Assembly (NCBI RefSeq): GCF_030657435.1
Contig: NZ_JAUTWS010000004.1
Coordinates: 186,001-250,000 of the forward strand
From: Paracraurococcus lichenis
GTDB lineage: Bacteria; Pseudomonadota; Alphaproteobacteria; Acetobacterales; Acetobacteraceae
Length of the DNA: 64,000 nt
Direction: 5' to 3'
A model generated the notes under the pieces. It saw only the letters and a program-made list of their open reading frames with translations, did no database searches and was not told the DNA's origin. The position numbers were made by a program, and so were the translations under genes. Each line of letters opens with the position of its first letter. The stretch's first letter is position 1. Positions 41,210 to 50,045 of the stretch are shown piece by piece.

Positions 41210-41449
41210 GCCGAGTCGATACCGCGCCCGCGCCATGGCCGACAACGCGCGGCGGATGGCGTCGTCCGGCCGCGGCCGAGAGTGCGCGACCGGCCTCGCC
41301 CGGGCGGCGCGATCGGCCTGGCCAGGCACCGGGCTCGGCGAGCCGGCGCGCGCCGGACGGCCCGGAACATTCTCACGCGGCCCGCGCCGCAAGCGGATGC
41401 TCCGGGCTGCCATGTGGAGAGCGGATTCACGCCTCCCTGCGCATTCACC
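41210..41449. other. 240-bp gap with GC palindromes
   Basis: No gene is visible. It contains a perfect 14-bp palindrome CCGGCGCGCGCCGG (41343-41356), preceded by GGCTC-ggc-GAGCC (41332-41344). Near the kdgK stop, ATTCAC occurs twice 18 bp apart. It should hold the terminator of kdgK and the promoter of the lipoprotein gene, but I cannot place either with confidence. Confidence 0.35.
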
Positions 41450-42391
41450 CTACCGCGATCCGCTCTGGCCACCGGCCAGCAGCGCGCGCACCTGCGCCGG
41501 TCGCGGCAGGGGCGCGACGGCACCGTAACCCGTGGTGGACAGCGCCGCGCAGGCATTGGCGTAGCGCGCAGCCTCCAGCGGCGCATCGCCGGCCAGGACG
41601 CGGGCGAGGAAGGCACCGGCGAAGGCATCACCCGCACCGGTTGCATCCACCGCCTGCACGCGGCAGGGCGGAATCACCTCCCGCCCCTCGGGTGTCGCCA
41701 CCATCACGCCGTCCTTGCCCTGCTTCAGCAGCACCAGGGGGCAGCCGAGTCGCAGGTAGAACTCGGCGATCGCCTCGGGCGACTCGAGCCCCGTCAGCGC
41801 CCGCGCATCGTCGAGCGAGGGGAGGGCGATGTCCGCCTGCGCGATCGCCGCATGGATCACCGCCGCGGCCCGCGCCGCGGGCCAGAGGGAGAGGCGGAGA
41901 TTGGTGTCGTAGGAGACCTTCACGCCGGCCGCCTTCGCCACCGCGATGGCCTGGAACACCGCGTCGCAGGCGCTGGTCGAGATCGCCTGGCTGATGCCGG
42001 AGACATGCAGGATGCGCGCGGCGCGGATCGCCGCCTCCGGCACGTCGCGCGGCGCGTAGCGGCTGGCGGCGCTGCCGGCGCGGTAGAAGGTGAAGGCGTG
42101 GCCCTGCTCGTCATGGGTGACGACATAGAGGCCGGTCGGCGCCCCGGCGGTGCGCACCACGGTCGCGGTGTCCACGCCCTCGGCCGCCCAGAGACGCATG
42201 AAGCTGTCGCCCGGCTTGTCCTCGCCGATGGCGGTGACGTAGCCGACACTGGCGCCCTGCCGTGCCGCGCAGATGGCGGCATTGCTGGTGTCGCCGCCAT
42301 GGCCTTCGAGGTAGAGCACGCGCCCGTCCGGCCCCGGCCGCTGGGCGTTCAGTTCCAGCATGGGCTCGCCCATGCAGAGCAGGTCCGGCAT
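41450..42391 (-). CDS. kdgK: 2-keto-3-deoxygluconate kinase (PfkB family)
   Basis: 313-residue ribokinase-family sugar kinase. N-terminal GGDTSNAAI substrate loop; C-terminal DATGAGDAFAGAFLA holds the anion hole and catalytic aspartate. It phosphorylates 2-keto-3-deoxygluconate to KDPG, an assignment based on overall similarity to KdgK and on the gene 5 bp upstream encoding KDPG aldolase. ATG 42391 fits the family N-terminus (MPDLLCMGEPMLEL). With eda it forms the lower part of uronate/aldonate catabolism; upstream dehydratase and transporter genes are not in the window. Confidence 0.9.
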   Translation of the reverse strand: MPDLLCMGEPMLELNAQRPGPDGRVLYLEGHGGDTSNAAICAARQGASVGYVTAIGEDKPGDSFMRLWAAEGVDTATVVRTAGAPTGLYVVTHDEQGHAFTFYRAGSAASRYAPRDVPEAAIRAARILHVSGISQAISTSACDAVFQAIAVAKAAGVKVSYDTNLRLSLWPAARAAAVIHAAIAQADIALPSLDDARALTGLESPEAIAEFYLRLGCPLVLLKQGKDGVMVATPEGREVIPPCRVQAVDATGAGDAFAGAFLARVLAGDAPLEAARYANACAALSTTGYGAVAPLPRPAQVRALLAGGQSGSR

Positions 42392-42396
42392 CGCCG

Positions 42397-43026
42397 TCAG
42401 GCCTGCATCAGGCCGAGCGCGTCGCGCGCCGCCTTCTCGATCGCGGCGCGGTCGCCGGCCTTGATCCGGTGCTCGTCCACCAGCTTGCCGCCGATGCCGA
42501 CGAAAGCGGCGCCGGCGGCCAGGTAGTCCGGCGCATTCGTCGCATCGACGCCGCCGGTCGGGCAGAAGACGGCCTCGGGGAAGACGGCCTTGACCGCCTT
42601 GATATGCGCCGGGCCGCCGGCGGAGCTTGCCGGGAAGATCTTCACCACATCGGCGCCGGCGGCGAGCGCGGCGCGGATCTCGGTGGGTGTCATCGCCCCC
42701 GGCATGGCGCAGGCGTCGGCGGCGCGGGCGATGCGGATCACCTCCGGGTCGGTCCAGGGCGTGACGAGGAATTTCGCTCCCGCCGCGAGGCAGGCCTCGG
42801 CGGCCCGGGCATCCGGCACGGTGCCGGCACCGATGAGCAGGCCGGGCTCGGCCGCGAGTTCGCGGATCAGCGGCACCGCATCCGGGATGGTGAGGGTGAT
42901 CTCCAGGATGCCCATGCCGGCTTCCCGCAGCCAGGCGCAGGCGGTGGCGGCGAGGGCGGCGGTGGAGGTGCGGACCACGGGCACGACGCGCGCCCGGCGC
43001 AATTCTGGGATCAGGGGATGGGTCAT
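42397..43026 (-). CDS. eda: 2-dehydro-3-deoxy-phosphogluconate (KDPG) aldolase
   Basis: 209-residue class I aldolase splitting KDPG into pyruvate and glyceraldehyde 3-phosphate. VVPVVR at the N-terminus, LEITLT (catalytic glutamate), GAGTV, the Schiff-base lysine in VKIFPAS, and FCPTGGVD are all present. ATG 43026 is preferred to an upstream start that would add 14 unrelated residues. Shares an operon with kdgK. It could also accept related keto-deoxy acids. Confidence 0.93.
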   Translation of the reverse strand: MTHPLIPELRRARVVPVVRTSTAALAATACAWLREAGMGILEITLTIPDAVPLIRELAAEPGLLIGAGTVPDARAAEACLAAGAKFLVTPWTDPEVIRIARAADACAMPGAMTPTEIRAALAAGADVVKIFPASSAGGPAHIKAVKAVFPEAVFCPTGGVDATNAPDYLAAGAAFVGIGGKLVDEHRIKAGDRAAIEKAARDALGLMQA

Positions 43027-43199
43027 GGCGGCCTCCCGGTGCCGGTCCGCGCCGGGGTGCAGCGCCAACGGGCCCCGTCCTGTTGCCTGCGGGGCCGGTT
43101 AACACCCCCGGGCGATCATGCCCGGCGGCGATCCGCTCCCTGGGCCGCCATCCTGCGACGAAGCCCGGCGCGGGGCCAGGGCCCGGCGCCGGCGGGCAA

Positions 43200-43487
43200 T
43201 CAGGTCCGCGTGGCGGTGAGCCAGCCCTCGGCGGTGCGCTCCAGCTTCCGGGCATTCTCGCCGGCCTCGCGCAGCGCGCCGAGCGTGCCGCCGAGCTGCC
43301 CCTGGTAGGTCTTCACCGAGCCCTCGAGGCCCTGCATGGCGCCGGCGAGGTTGCGCAGCTCGCCCCGGAAATCCGCCACCGCCTTGGACTGCGCATCGAG
43401 CGCCGCGACCAGTTCGCGCAGCGCGAGCCGCAGGCGGTCCTGGTTCCGGGAGGGGAAGCGGAGCAGAGTGGCGGTGTCGTCCGGCAT
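43200..43487 (-). CDS. Small coiled-coil hypothetical protein
   Basis: 95 residues from ATG 43487. It begins MPDDTATLLRFPSRNQDRL and continues as one long amphipathic helix with heptad-like spacing, including a Gly-rich turn (YQGQLGGTLGALREAGEN). No known family, signal peptide or cysteine. A longer frame exists upstream, but it crosses an AT-rich region unlike coding sequence here, so the short start is chosen. The helical make-up recalls phasin-like or structural accessory proteins, without enough evidence to name one. Confidence 0.6.
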   Translation of the reverse strand: MPDDTATLLRFPSRNQDRLRLALRELVAALDAQSKAVADFRGELRNLAGAMQGLEGSVKTYQGQLGGTLGALREAGENARKLERTAEGWLTATRT

Positions 43488-43499
43488 GGGCGCCTCGGT

Positions 43500-43561
43500 A
43501 GAAGAGTGTTTAACAGTGTGTAAACAATAAGACGCGTGCCACCTATTAACATACCTGTCAA
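43500..43561 (-). promoter_or_regulatory. AT-rich upstream region with inverted repeat
   Basis: One of the most AT-rich stretches of the window, directly upstream of the coiled-coil gene. TGTTTA (43507-43512) and TAAACA (43521-43526) form an inverted repeat with an 8-nt gap, resembling an operator. On the minus strand a TTGACA hexamer occurs at 43556-43561, but no matching -10 lies at the normal distance. Confidence 0.45.
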
Positions 43562-44008
43562 TCACGGCACCGCGCCAATCCCCGCGAAAAGAGACAAGGC
43601 GGCGCCGGCGCTCAGGATCCAGCGCAACCACAGGTAGTGTTCCGGCAGCAGCCCCTGCCGCGCGGCCAGCGTCTCGACCGCCGCCGTGCCGAGGATGCCG
43701 AGGGCGAGCAGCAGCAGCCCCGGCACGGGCGGCAGCAGCAGCGCCGCCCAGGCGATGAGCGAGGGCAGCACGCCGAGGCCGAGCCGGGGCGCCGTCGCCG
43801 CCGCCTCCTCCGCCGGGGCGCGCAGCGCAAGGCCCCAGTGAACGGCGCCGAGGAAGCTGAGGATCACCGCGCCATAGGCGGCGAGGGCCTGCAGCGCGAC
43901 GCCGCGCCAGGGCCCGGGCGCGGTCCAGGCGAGCAGGGCGGCGGCGAGGAAGGGCAGCAGGCCGGCAAGGCCGAGCCAGAGGGCGGGGCGGGGCAGGGTC
44001 CGTGGCAT
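43562..44008 (-). CDS. DUF3429 domain inner-membrane protein
   Basis: 148 residues with about five transmembrane helices and the DUF3429 hallmark YGAVILSFLGAVHWGLAL (about 45-62). PALWLGLAGLLPF is the usual N-terminus. Function unknown; members are small inner-membrane proteins related to eukaryotic TMEM69. The start at ATG 44008 leads directly into the first helix. Divergent from the CBS-domain protein. Confidence 0.85.
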   Translation of the reverse strand: MPRTLPRPALWLGLAGLLPFLAAALLAWTAPGPWRGVALQALAAYGAVILSFLGAVHWGLALRAPAEEAAATAPRLGLGVLPSLIAWAALLLPPVPGLLLLALGILGTAAVETLAARQGLLPEHYLWLRWILSAGAALSLFAGIGAVP

Positions 44009-44132
44009 GCCGCAGCAGATCGCGGCACAGGCGCGGCCTGCAAACCCGCCGCTCGCGCGGATTCGTCCCGGCGCCGGCCGCTACCGTTCCCCCCGCCCGC
44101 GGCGTAGAACCCCGGCGGAGACGGGGACGGGC

Positions 44133-45440
44133 ATGGGTATCTGGGTCGAGATCGCGATCATCCTGCTGCTGGTGGTGCTGAACGGCGCCTTCGCGCTGAG
44201 CGAACTAGCCATCGTCTCGGCCCGGCGCGGCCGGCTGCTCGCCATGCAGCGGGCGGGCAGCCCGGGCGCCTCGGCCGCGCTGGCGCTGGCCGAGGACCCG
44301 CAGCGCTTCCTGCCCACCGTGCAGATCGGCATCAGCCTGGTCGGCATCCTCGCCGGCGTCTTCGGCGGCGCGCAGCTTGCCGGGCCGCTCGGCGAGGCGA
44401 TCGCGCGCATCCCGGCGCTGGCGCCCTTCGCCAGCCAGGCGGGCTTCGTCCTCGTCGTCGTCGCCATCGCCTATGCCAACCTGATCCTCGGCGAGCTGGT
44501 GCCGAAGCAGCTCGCGCTGCGCGATCCGGAGCGCTTCGCGGTCGCGGTCGCGCGGCCCATGGCCTTCCTCTCCCGTGTCACCGGCCCGATCGTCTGGGTG
44601 CTCTCGCGCTCCTCCTCCGTCATCCTCCGCCTCTTCGGCGCGCACCGGCCGCAGGAACAGTCGGTGACGGAGGAGGAGGTGAAGGCCGTGGTCGCCGAGG
44701 GCGCGGAGGCCGGCGCGCTCGAGCACGAGGAGCGGCACATGATCGAGCGCGTGCTGCGCCTGGCCGACAAGCCGGTGCGGGCGCTGATGACGCCGCGCAA
44801 CGACGTCGCCTGGATCGACCGCAATGCCCCGCCGCAGGACATCGCCGCGGCGCTGCGGGCGCATGGCGCGACGCGCTTCGTCGTGGCGGACCGGCGGGTG
44901 GACAACGTGGTGGGCGTGGTGGCGGCCAAGGACCTGCTCGACCAGGTGCTGGAGGGCGCGCCGCTCTCCATTGCCCGCGCCCAGCGCCAGGCGCTGGTGC
45001 TGCCGGACAGCCTGCCGGCGATCGACGCGCTGGAGCGCATGCGGCACGACCCGGTCGGGCTCGCGCTCGTGCTCGACGAATACGGCAGCTTCGAGGGGGT
45101 GGTGACGACCGCCGACCTGCTGGAGGCGATCGTCGGCGAGCTGGGCCCGGCGGAGGCGCCGGAGGAGCCGGGCGCCGCGGTCAAGCGCGCCGATGGCAGC
45201 CTTCTGCTGGACGGCATGATGCCGAGCGACGAGCTGCGCGCGCAGCTCGACCTGCCGGCGCTGCCCTACCAGGGCACCTACCACACGGTGGCGGGGCTGA
45301 TGCTGGCGCTGCTGCGGCGGGTGCCGCGGGAGGGCGACCGGATCGTCTGGGCCGGGTGGCGCTTCGAGATCGTCGACATGGACGGGCGCCGGGTGGACAA
45401 GGTGCTGGCGAGCAAGGAGGAGGCGGCGGGCGCCGCCTGA
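44133..45440 (+). CDS. Hemolysin/CorC-type CBS-domain membrane protein (UPF0053)
   Basis: 435 residues: N-terminal DUF21/CNNM membrane domain with three to four helices (about 1-150, GELVPKQLAL at its end), paired CBS domains (about 195-315, with MTPRNDVAWID and VLDEYGSFEGVVTTADLLEAIVGE), and C-terminal CorC_HlyC domain (about 345-430). The family is linked to magnesium/cobalt efflux and is often misnamed hemolysin. ATG 44133 is chosen because it begins the first helix; a longer frame upstream is low-complexity. Confidence 0.9.
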   Translation: MGIWVEIAIILLLVVLNGAFALSELAIVSARRGRLLAMQRAGSPGASAALALAEDPQRFLPTVQIGISLVGILAGVFGGAQLAGPLGEAIARIPALAPFASQAGFVLVVVAIAYANLILGELVPKQLALRDPERFAVAVARPMAFLSRVTGPIVWVLSRSSSVILRLFGAHRPQEQSVTEEEVKAVVAEGAEAGALEHEERHMIERVLRLADKPVRALMTPRNDVAWIDRNAPPQDIAAALRAHGATRFVVADRRVDNVVGVVAAKDLLDQVLEGAPLSIARAQRQALVLPDSLPAIDALERMRHDPVGLALVLDEYGSFEGVVTTADLLEAIVGELGPAEAPEEPGAAVKRADGSLLLDGMMPSDELRAQLDLPALPYQGTYHTVAGLMLALLRRVPREGDRIVWAGWRFEIVDMDGRRVDKVLASKEEAAGAA

Positions 45441-45446
45441 CGCCCG

Positions 45447-45923
45447 CTACTTTCCGCCGCTGCGGGCGATCGGTGCGACGAATTGCGCCTCGGTGTCCCA
45501 GGGAAACAGGATCCAGGTGTCCTGGCTGACCTCGGTGATGAAGGTGTCGACCAGCGGCCTGCCCTTCGGCTTGGCATAGACCGTGGCGAAATGCGCCTTC
45601 GGCAGCATCTCCCGCACCACCCGCGCGGTCGTGCCGGTATCGACCAGGTCGTCCACCAGCAGCCAGCCCTCGCCGTCGCCGGCCGCCGCCGGCGGCTTGG
45701 TCACCTGCGGCCGGCCCATCTCCTCCTCGTGATAGGTCACGACGGAGACGGTCTCGATCAGCCGCGCCTCGAGCTCCCGCGCCACGATCGCCGCCGGGAT
45801 CAGCCCGCCGCGGGTGATGGCGACGATGCCCCGGTAGGGCCCCCGCTCCATCAGCCGCCAGGCCAGCGCCTTGCTGTCGCGGTGCAACTGGTCCCAGGAG
45901 ACCGTGTAGTAGCGGTTCGCCAT
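45447..45923 (-). CDS. gpt: Xanthine-guanine phosphoribosyltransferase
   Basis: 158-residue type I phosphoribosyltransferase of purine salvage (xanthine, guanine or hypoxanthine plus PRPP to the nucleotide). The PRPP-binding loop is [13 protein letters not shown] (88-100). [12 protein letters not shown] at the start and WILFPWDTE at the end are typical of Gpt. It lies one base after csaA in the same direction. Cytoplasmic or membrane-associated. Confidence 0.93.
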   Translation of the reverse strand: MANRYYTVSWDQLHRDSKALAWRLMERGPYRGIVAITRGGLIPAAIVARELEARLIETVSVVTYHEEEMGRPQVTKPPAAAGDGEGWLLVDDLVDTGTTARVVREMLPKAHFATVYAKPKGRPLVDTFITEVSQDTWILFPWDTEAQFVAPIARSGGK

Positions 45924-45924
45924 C

Positions 45925-46266
45925 TCAGAACATCCTGCCCCCGTCGGGGACCTTCAGGTCGGGCTTGAGGAGGACGACCGCGCCGTTCTCGTCCGGCACG
46001 CCGAGCACCAGCACCTCGCTGGTGAAGGGGCCGATCTGGCGCGGGGGGAAGTTCACCACCGCCAGCACCTGCCGGCCGATCAGCCGGTCGCAGGCGTAAT
46101 GGGCGGTGATCTGGGCGGAGCTCGTCTTCACCCCGATGGGCGCGCCGAAATCGACCCAGAGCCTGATCGCGGGCTTGCGCGCCTCCGGAAAGGGCTTGGC
46201 ATCGACGACCGTGCCGGCCCGGATGTCGACCTTCTCGAAATCGGCAAAGGAGATCGTGTCCGCCAT
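45925..46266 (-). CDS. csaA: tRNA-binding protein CsaA
   Basis: 113-residue OB-fold protein of the EMAP-II/tRNA-binding family: [25 protein letters not shown] and [15 protein letters not shown] are the conserved blocks. CsaA dimers bind tRNA-like ligands and have chaperone-like activity linked to export in Bacillus. ATG 46266 gives the standard length; a second ATG nine bases upstream is possible. Directly upstream of gpt with one base between them. Confidence 0.9.
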   Translation of the reverse strand: MADTISFADFEKVDIRAGTVVDAKPFPEARKPAIRLWVDFGAPIGVKTSSAQITAHYACDRLIGRQVLAVVNFPPRQIGPFTSEVLVLGVPDENGAVVLLKPDLKVPDGGRMF

Positions 46267-46400
46267 GGAAGGCACATAGACCGGGCCGGGCGGGTCGGGG
46301 AAGGGCCGGGTTGCCCGGCGCCGCCGCGCATGCCAAGGGGGATGGACCAGGGAGGCTTGTGCCGGGACCGCACAGGACCCTCAGCAGGAACGGACCATTC

Positions 46401-48014
46401 ATGAAGCGCGACTTCCACGCCCCCGGCCGCAGCGCCGTCTATGCCACCGCCGGGATGGCCGCGACCTCCATGCCGATCGCCACCGTCACGGCGTTGGAAG
46501 TCCTGCGGAAGGGCGGGAACGCGCTCGACGCCGCCATTGCCGCCGCCGCCGTGCTGGCGGTGGTCGAGCCGCAGAGCACCGGCATCGGCGGCGACTGCTT
46601 CTGCCTCTATGCCCCGGCCGGCACCGGCAAGGTCCACGCCATCAACGGCAGCGGCCGGGCGCCCGCCGCCGCGACGCCGGAGGCGCTGCGCAGCCGCGGC
46701 GTGGACAAGCTGGTCAATACCTCCCCGCATTCGGTCACCATCCCGGGCGCCATCTCGGCCTGGGAGCTGCTGAACCGCAGCCATGGCAAGTTGCCGCTCG
46801 GCGAGCTGCTGCAGCCCGCCATCCGCTGCGCCGAGGAAGGCTGGCCGGTGCATGCCCGCGTCGCGCAGGACTGGCACGACGCCGCGGGCAAGCTGCGGGG
46901 CAACGAGGCCGCGTCGCGCCGCTTCCTGCTGGACGGCATGGCGCCCGAGGTCGGCCACCGCTTCGTCCAGCCCGAGCTCGGCCGCACGCTGCGCGCCATC
47001 GCCGCCCAGGGCGCGCGCGCCTTCTACGAGGGCGAGATCGCCGCCGACATGGTGGCGACGCTGCGCGCGCTCGGCGGGCTGCACACGGAGGAGGACTTCC
47101 ACCGCGGCATGACCGTCGCCGAGTTCGTCGAGCCCATCAGGATCGGCTGGCGCGGCATGGAAGTCTACCAGTGCCCGCCCAACGGCAGCGGCATGCATGT
47201 GCTGCAGCTCCTCGGCATCCTCGAGGGCTTCGAGATGCCGGAGCAGGGCCCGATCAGCGCCGAGCGCTACCACCGCCATATCGAGGCGGCGCGCCTGGTC
47301 TATCGCGACCGCGACGCCTTCCTCGCCGACCCGTCCCAGGTGGAGGTGCCGGTCGCGCGCCTGACCGACCCGGCCTATCTCGCGCGGCTGCGCGGCCTGA
47401 TCCGCGACGACCGCGCCATGAAGGAGCTGCCACCGGCGGGCGAGAGCGACTGGGCGCGGCACAAGGACACGGTCTATCTCTGCGTGGTGGACCAGGACGG
47501 CAATGCCTGCTCCTTCATCAACTCGCTCTTCCAGAGCTTCGGCTCCGGCATCCTGGCCGAGAAGGCGGGCGTCATGCTGCAGAACCGCGGCTTCGGCTTC
47601 CGCCTGCAGGAAGGCCACCCGAACTGCATCGCGCCCAACAAGCGGCCGCTGCACACCATCATCCCCGGCATGGTGATGAAGGACGGTGAGGCGATCATGC
47701 CCTACGGCGTCATGGGCGGGCATTTCCAGCCCATGGGCCAGACGCTCTTCCTCGCCAACCACTTCGAGTTCGGCCTCGACGTGCAGGAGGCGCTGGACTG
47801 CCCGCGGCTCTTCCCCGCGCCGGGCGGCGGCGCGGTGGAGCTGGAGCGCGGCATCCCGAACCACATCGTCGACCGGCTCACGCGGCTCGGCCATGCCGTG
47901 ACCTTGAACGAGAAGCCGCATGGCGGCGGTCAGGCCATCCTGATCGACCGCAAGCGTGGCCTGCTGGTCGGCGGCAGCGACCCGCGCAAGGACGGCTGCG
48001 CCCTCGGCTTCTGA
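46401..48014 (+). CDS. Gamma-glutamyltransferase family protein, no signal peptide
   Basis: 537-residue Ntn-hydrolase proenzyme. The catalytic threonine is T357 in KDTVYLCVVDQDGNACSF; the following NSLFQSFGSGI and MPYGVMGGHFQP blocks belong to the small subunit. Unlike the paralogue at 28220 it has no export signal, so it is probably cytoplasmic and may hydrolyse a gamma-glutamyl or related amide other than extracellular glutathione. The macro-domain gene starts 4 bp after its stop and the amidase follows, suggesting a three-gene operon. Confidence 0.9.
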   Translation: MKRDFHAPGRSAVYATAGMAATSMPIATVTALEVLRKGGNALDAAIAAAAVLAVVEPQSTGIGGDCFCLYAPAGTGKVHAINGSGRAPAAATPEALRSRGVDKLVNTSPHSVTIPGAISAWELLNRSHGKLPLGELLQPAIRCAEEGWPVHARVAQDWHDAAGKLRGNEAASRRFLLDGMAPEVGHRFVQPELGRTLRAIAAQGARAFYEGEIAADMVATLRALGGLHTEEDFHRGMTVAEFVEPIRIGWRGMEVYQCPPNGSGMHVLQLLGILEGFEMPEQGPISAERYHRHIEAARLVYRDRDAFLADPSQVEVPVARLTDPAYLARLRGLIRDDRAMKELPPAGESDWARHKDTVYLCVVDQDGNACSFINSLFQSFGSGILAEKAGVMLQNRGFGFRLQEGHPNCIAPNKRPLHTIIPGMVMKDGEAIMPYGVMGGHFQPMGQTLFLANHFEFGLDVQEALDCPRLFPAPGGGAVELERGIPNHIVDRLTRLGHAVTLNEKPHGGGQAILIDRKRGLLVGGSDPRKDGCALGF

Positions 48015-48018
48015 CGGC

Positions 48019-48519
48019 GTGCCGCTGCTGGCGCGGCGCGCGGACATCACGACGCTCGCGGTCGATGCCGTCGTTACCGCCGCCAATGCCGGACTGCGCG
48101 GCGGCGGCGGGGTGGATGGCGCCGTGCACCGCGCCGCCGGGCCGGAATTGCTGGCGGCCTGCCGCGCCATCGGCGGCTGCCGCACCGGCGATGCCGTGGT
48201 CACGCCCGGCTTCCGGCTGCAGGCGCGCTGGGTGATCCATGCGGTCGGGCCGGTCTGGCGCGGCGGCGGCGCGGGGGAGCCGGCGCTGCTCGCCAGCGCC
48301 TATCGCGCCGCGCTGGCGCGGCTGCGGGAGGTGGGCGGCCGCTCCATCGCCTTCCCCGCCATCTCCACTGGCGTCTACGGCTACCCGCCGGACCTCGCTG
48401 CGCCGCTCGCCATCGCCATCGTGCGGGAGGCGCTGGCGGCGCATGGCCCGCTCGACGTGATCTTCGTCTGCTTCGACGCGGCGACCCTCGCCCTCTACGA
48501 CAAGGAACTCTCTGAGTGA
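48019..48519 (+). CDS. Macro domain protein (ADP-ribose binding/deacylase type)
   Basis: 166-residue stand-alone macro domain starting at GTG 48019. Ligand-binding blocks are VDAVVTAANAGLRGGGGVDGAVHRAAG (about 16-42, here named by its ends) and FPAISTGVYGYP. This arrangement matches YmdB-like O-acetyl-ADP-ribose deacetylases. It sits between a gamma-glutamyltransferase and an amidase, overlapping the latter by GTGA. Removal of ADP-ribose or O-acetyl-ADP-ribose is the family expectation; why it is co-translated with amide hydrolases is unknown. Confidence 0.88.
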   Translation: MPLLARRADITTLAVDAVVTAANAGLRGGGGVDGAVHRAAGPELLAACRAIGGCRTGDAVVTPGFRLQARWVIHAVGPVWRGGGAGEPALLASAYRAALARLREVGGRSIAFPAISTGVYGYPPDLAAPLAIAIVREALAAHGPLDVIFVCFDAATLALYDKELSE

Positions 48520-50012
48520 CGGAACCCTGCGACCTCGACGCCCTCGACGCGCGGCGGCTCATCGGCCGCAAGGCGCTTTCGCCGGTCGAATTGCTGGAGA
48601 GCTGCCTGGCGCGGATCGAGGCGGTGAACCCGGCGGTGAACGCCATGGTCGCGCTCGACACCGACCGCGCCCGCGCGGCGGCGCAGGCGGCCGAGGCGGC
48701 TGTCATGCGGGGCGAAGCGCTCGGTGCGCTGCACGGCCTGCCCGTCGGCATCAAGGACCTGGAGGAGACGGCGGGGCTCCGCACCACCTTCGGCAGCCCG
48801 CTCTACCGGGACCACGTGCCGCAGCAGGACTGGCTCTCGGTCGCCGCCATCCGCCGCGCCGGCGGCATCGTCCTCGGCAAGACCAACACGCCGGAATTCG
48901 GCGCCGGCGCCAATACCCGCAATGCCGTCTATGGCGCGACGGGCAATCCCTTCGACCCGCGGCTTTCCGCCGCCGGGTCCTCGGGCGGTTCGGCGGTCGC
49001 GCTCGCCTGCGGCATGGCGCCGCTCTGCAGCGGCTCCGACATGGGCGGCAGCCTGCGCAACCCCGCGGCCTTCGCCGGTGTCGTCGGCTTCCGCCCCAGC
49101 CCCGGCCTGGTGCCGCTGCCGACCCGGCCGCTCGGCTGGTCGGGGCTCGGCGTGCTCGGGCCGATGGCCCGAAATGTGGCCGATGCGGCGCTGATGCTCT
49201 CGGCCATGGCCTCGGACGATGCCGCCGACCCGCTGGCCTACACGCTGCACGGCGCTGCGGTGCGCGGCGTGCCGGCGCTCTATGATCCGCTGCCGCGCGT
49301 CGACCTCGCCCGCCTGCGGCTCGCGGTGTCGGAGGATTTCGGCCAGGCGCCGGTCGAGCGGGTGGTGCGCGAGGCCTTCCGCCGCGCCGCCGCCGCCGCG
49401 GCGCCGCTCTTTGCCGCGAGCGAGGCGGCGCATCCCGACTGCAGCGGCGGCGACGAGGCCTTCCAGGTGCTGCGCGCGGCCAATTTCCTCGCGGCGCATC
49501 GGGAGCGCGTGCGGGCGCGGCCGGAGATGGTCGGGCCCAATGTCCGCGGCAATGTCGAGGAGGGGCTGCGCTACACGCTCGAGGACTATGCCCGCGCCGG
49601 CACGGCGCAGACGCAGCTCTACCGCCGCTTCCTCGCCTTCTTCGAGCGGCACGACGTGCTGATCACCCCGGCCATCACGGTCAGCCCGCGCCCCTGGCGG
49701 GAACTCTATCCCCGGGAGATCGACGGCCAGCCGACCCGCAGCTACGTCCACTGGCTGGCGCTGGCCTATTACGTGACGCTGGCCGGCCACCCCGCGGTCT
49801 GCCTGCCGGTCGGGCGCGACGCGCATGGCCTGCCCTTCGGCCTGCAGATCGTCGGGCCGCGCGGCGGCGATGCCTTCGTCCTCGGCGTCGCCGCGGCGCT
49901 GGAGGAGGCCTTCGCCGGCGATCCCGGCCTGGCGCGGCCGGTGCCGGACCTCGCCGCGCTGCGTGCCGCGCCGCCGATCAGCGGGATGGAGGGCTTCCTC
50001 GGCTTCGACTGA
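48516..50012 (+). CDS. Amidase signature family protein
   Basis: 498-residue amidase starting at GTG 48516, inside the macro-domain gene's stop. The Ser-cisSer-Lys triad is K80 (GLPVGIKDL), S155 (AAGSSGGS) and S179 (SDMGGSL), with the 24-residue spacing between the serines seen in characterised amidases. It hydrolyses a carboxamide to acid plus ammonia or amine. No GatB/GatC partner is nearby and it does not look like GatA of the aminoacyl-tRNA pathway. Substrate unknown; the setting suggests peptide or amide catabolism. Confidence 0.9.
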   Translation: MTEPCDLDALDARRLIGRKALSPVELLESCLARIEAVNPAVNAMVALDTDRARAAAQAAEAAVMRGEALGALHGLPVGIKDLEETAGLRTTFGSPLYRDHVPQQDWLSVAAIRRAGGIVLGKTNTPEFGAGANTRNAVYGATGNPFDPRLSAAGSSGGSAVALACGMAPLCSGSDMGGSLRNPAAFAGVVGFRPSPGLVPLPTRPLGWSGLGVLGPMARNVADAALMLSAMASDDAADPLAYTLHGAAVRGVPALYDPLPRVDLARLRLAVSEDFGQAPVERVVREAFRRAAAAAAPLFAASEAAHPDCSGGDEAFQVLRAANFLAAHRERVRARPEMVGPNVRGNVEEGLRYTLEDYARAGTAQTQLYRRFLAFFERHDVLITPAITVSPRPWRELYPREIDGQPTRSYVHWLALAYYVTLAGHPAVCLPVGRDAHGLPFGLQIVGPRGGDAFVLGVAAALEEAFAGDPGLARPVPDLAALRAAPPISGMEGFLGFD

Positions 50013-50045
50013 GCCGCGGCCGGGATCGGCCTGCCGGGCGCCGGC

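Noticed and set aside
44133-45440. Naming the CBS-domain protein a hemolysin
   Set aside because: The family name is historical; the domains (DUF21, CBS pair, CorC_HlyC) indicate ion-transport-related function, not a toxin.
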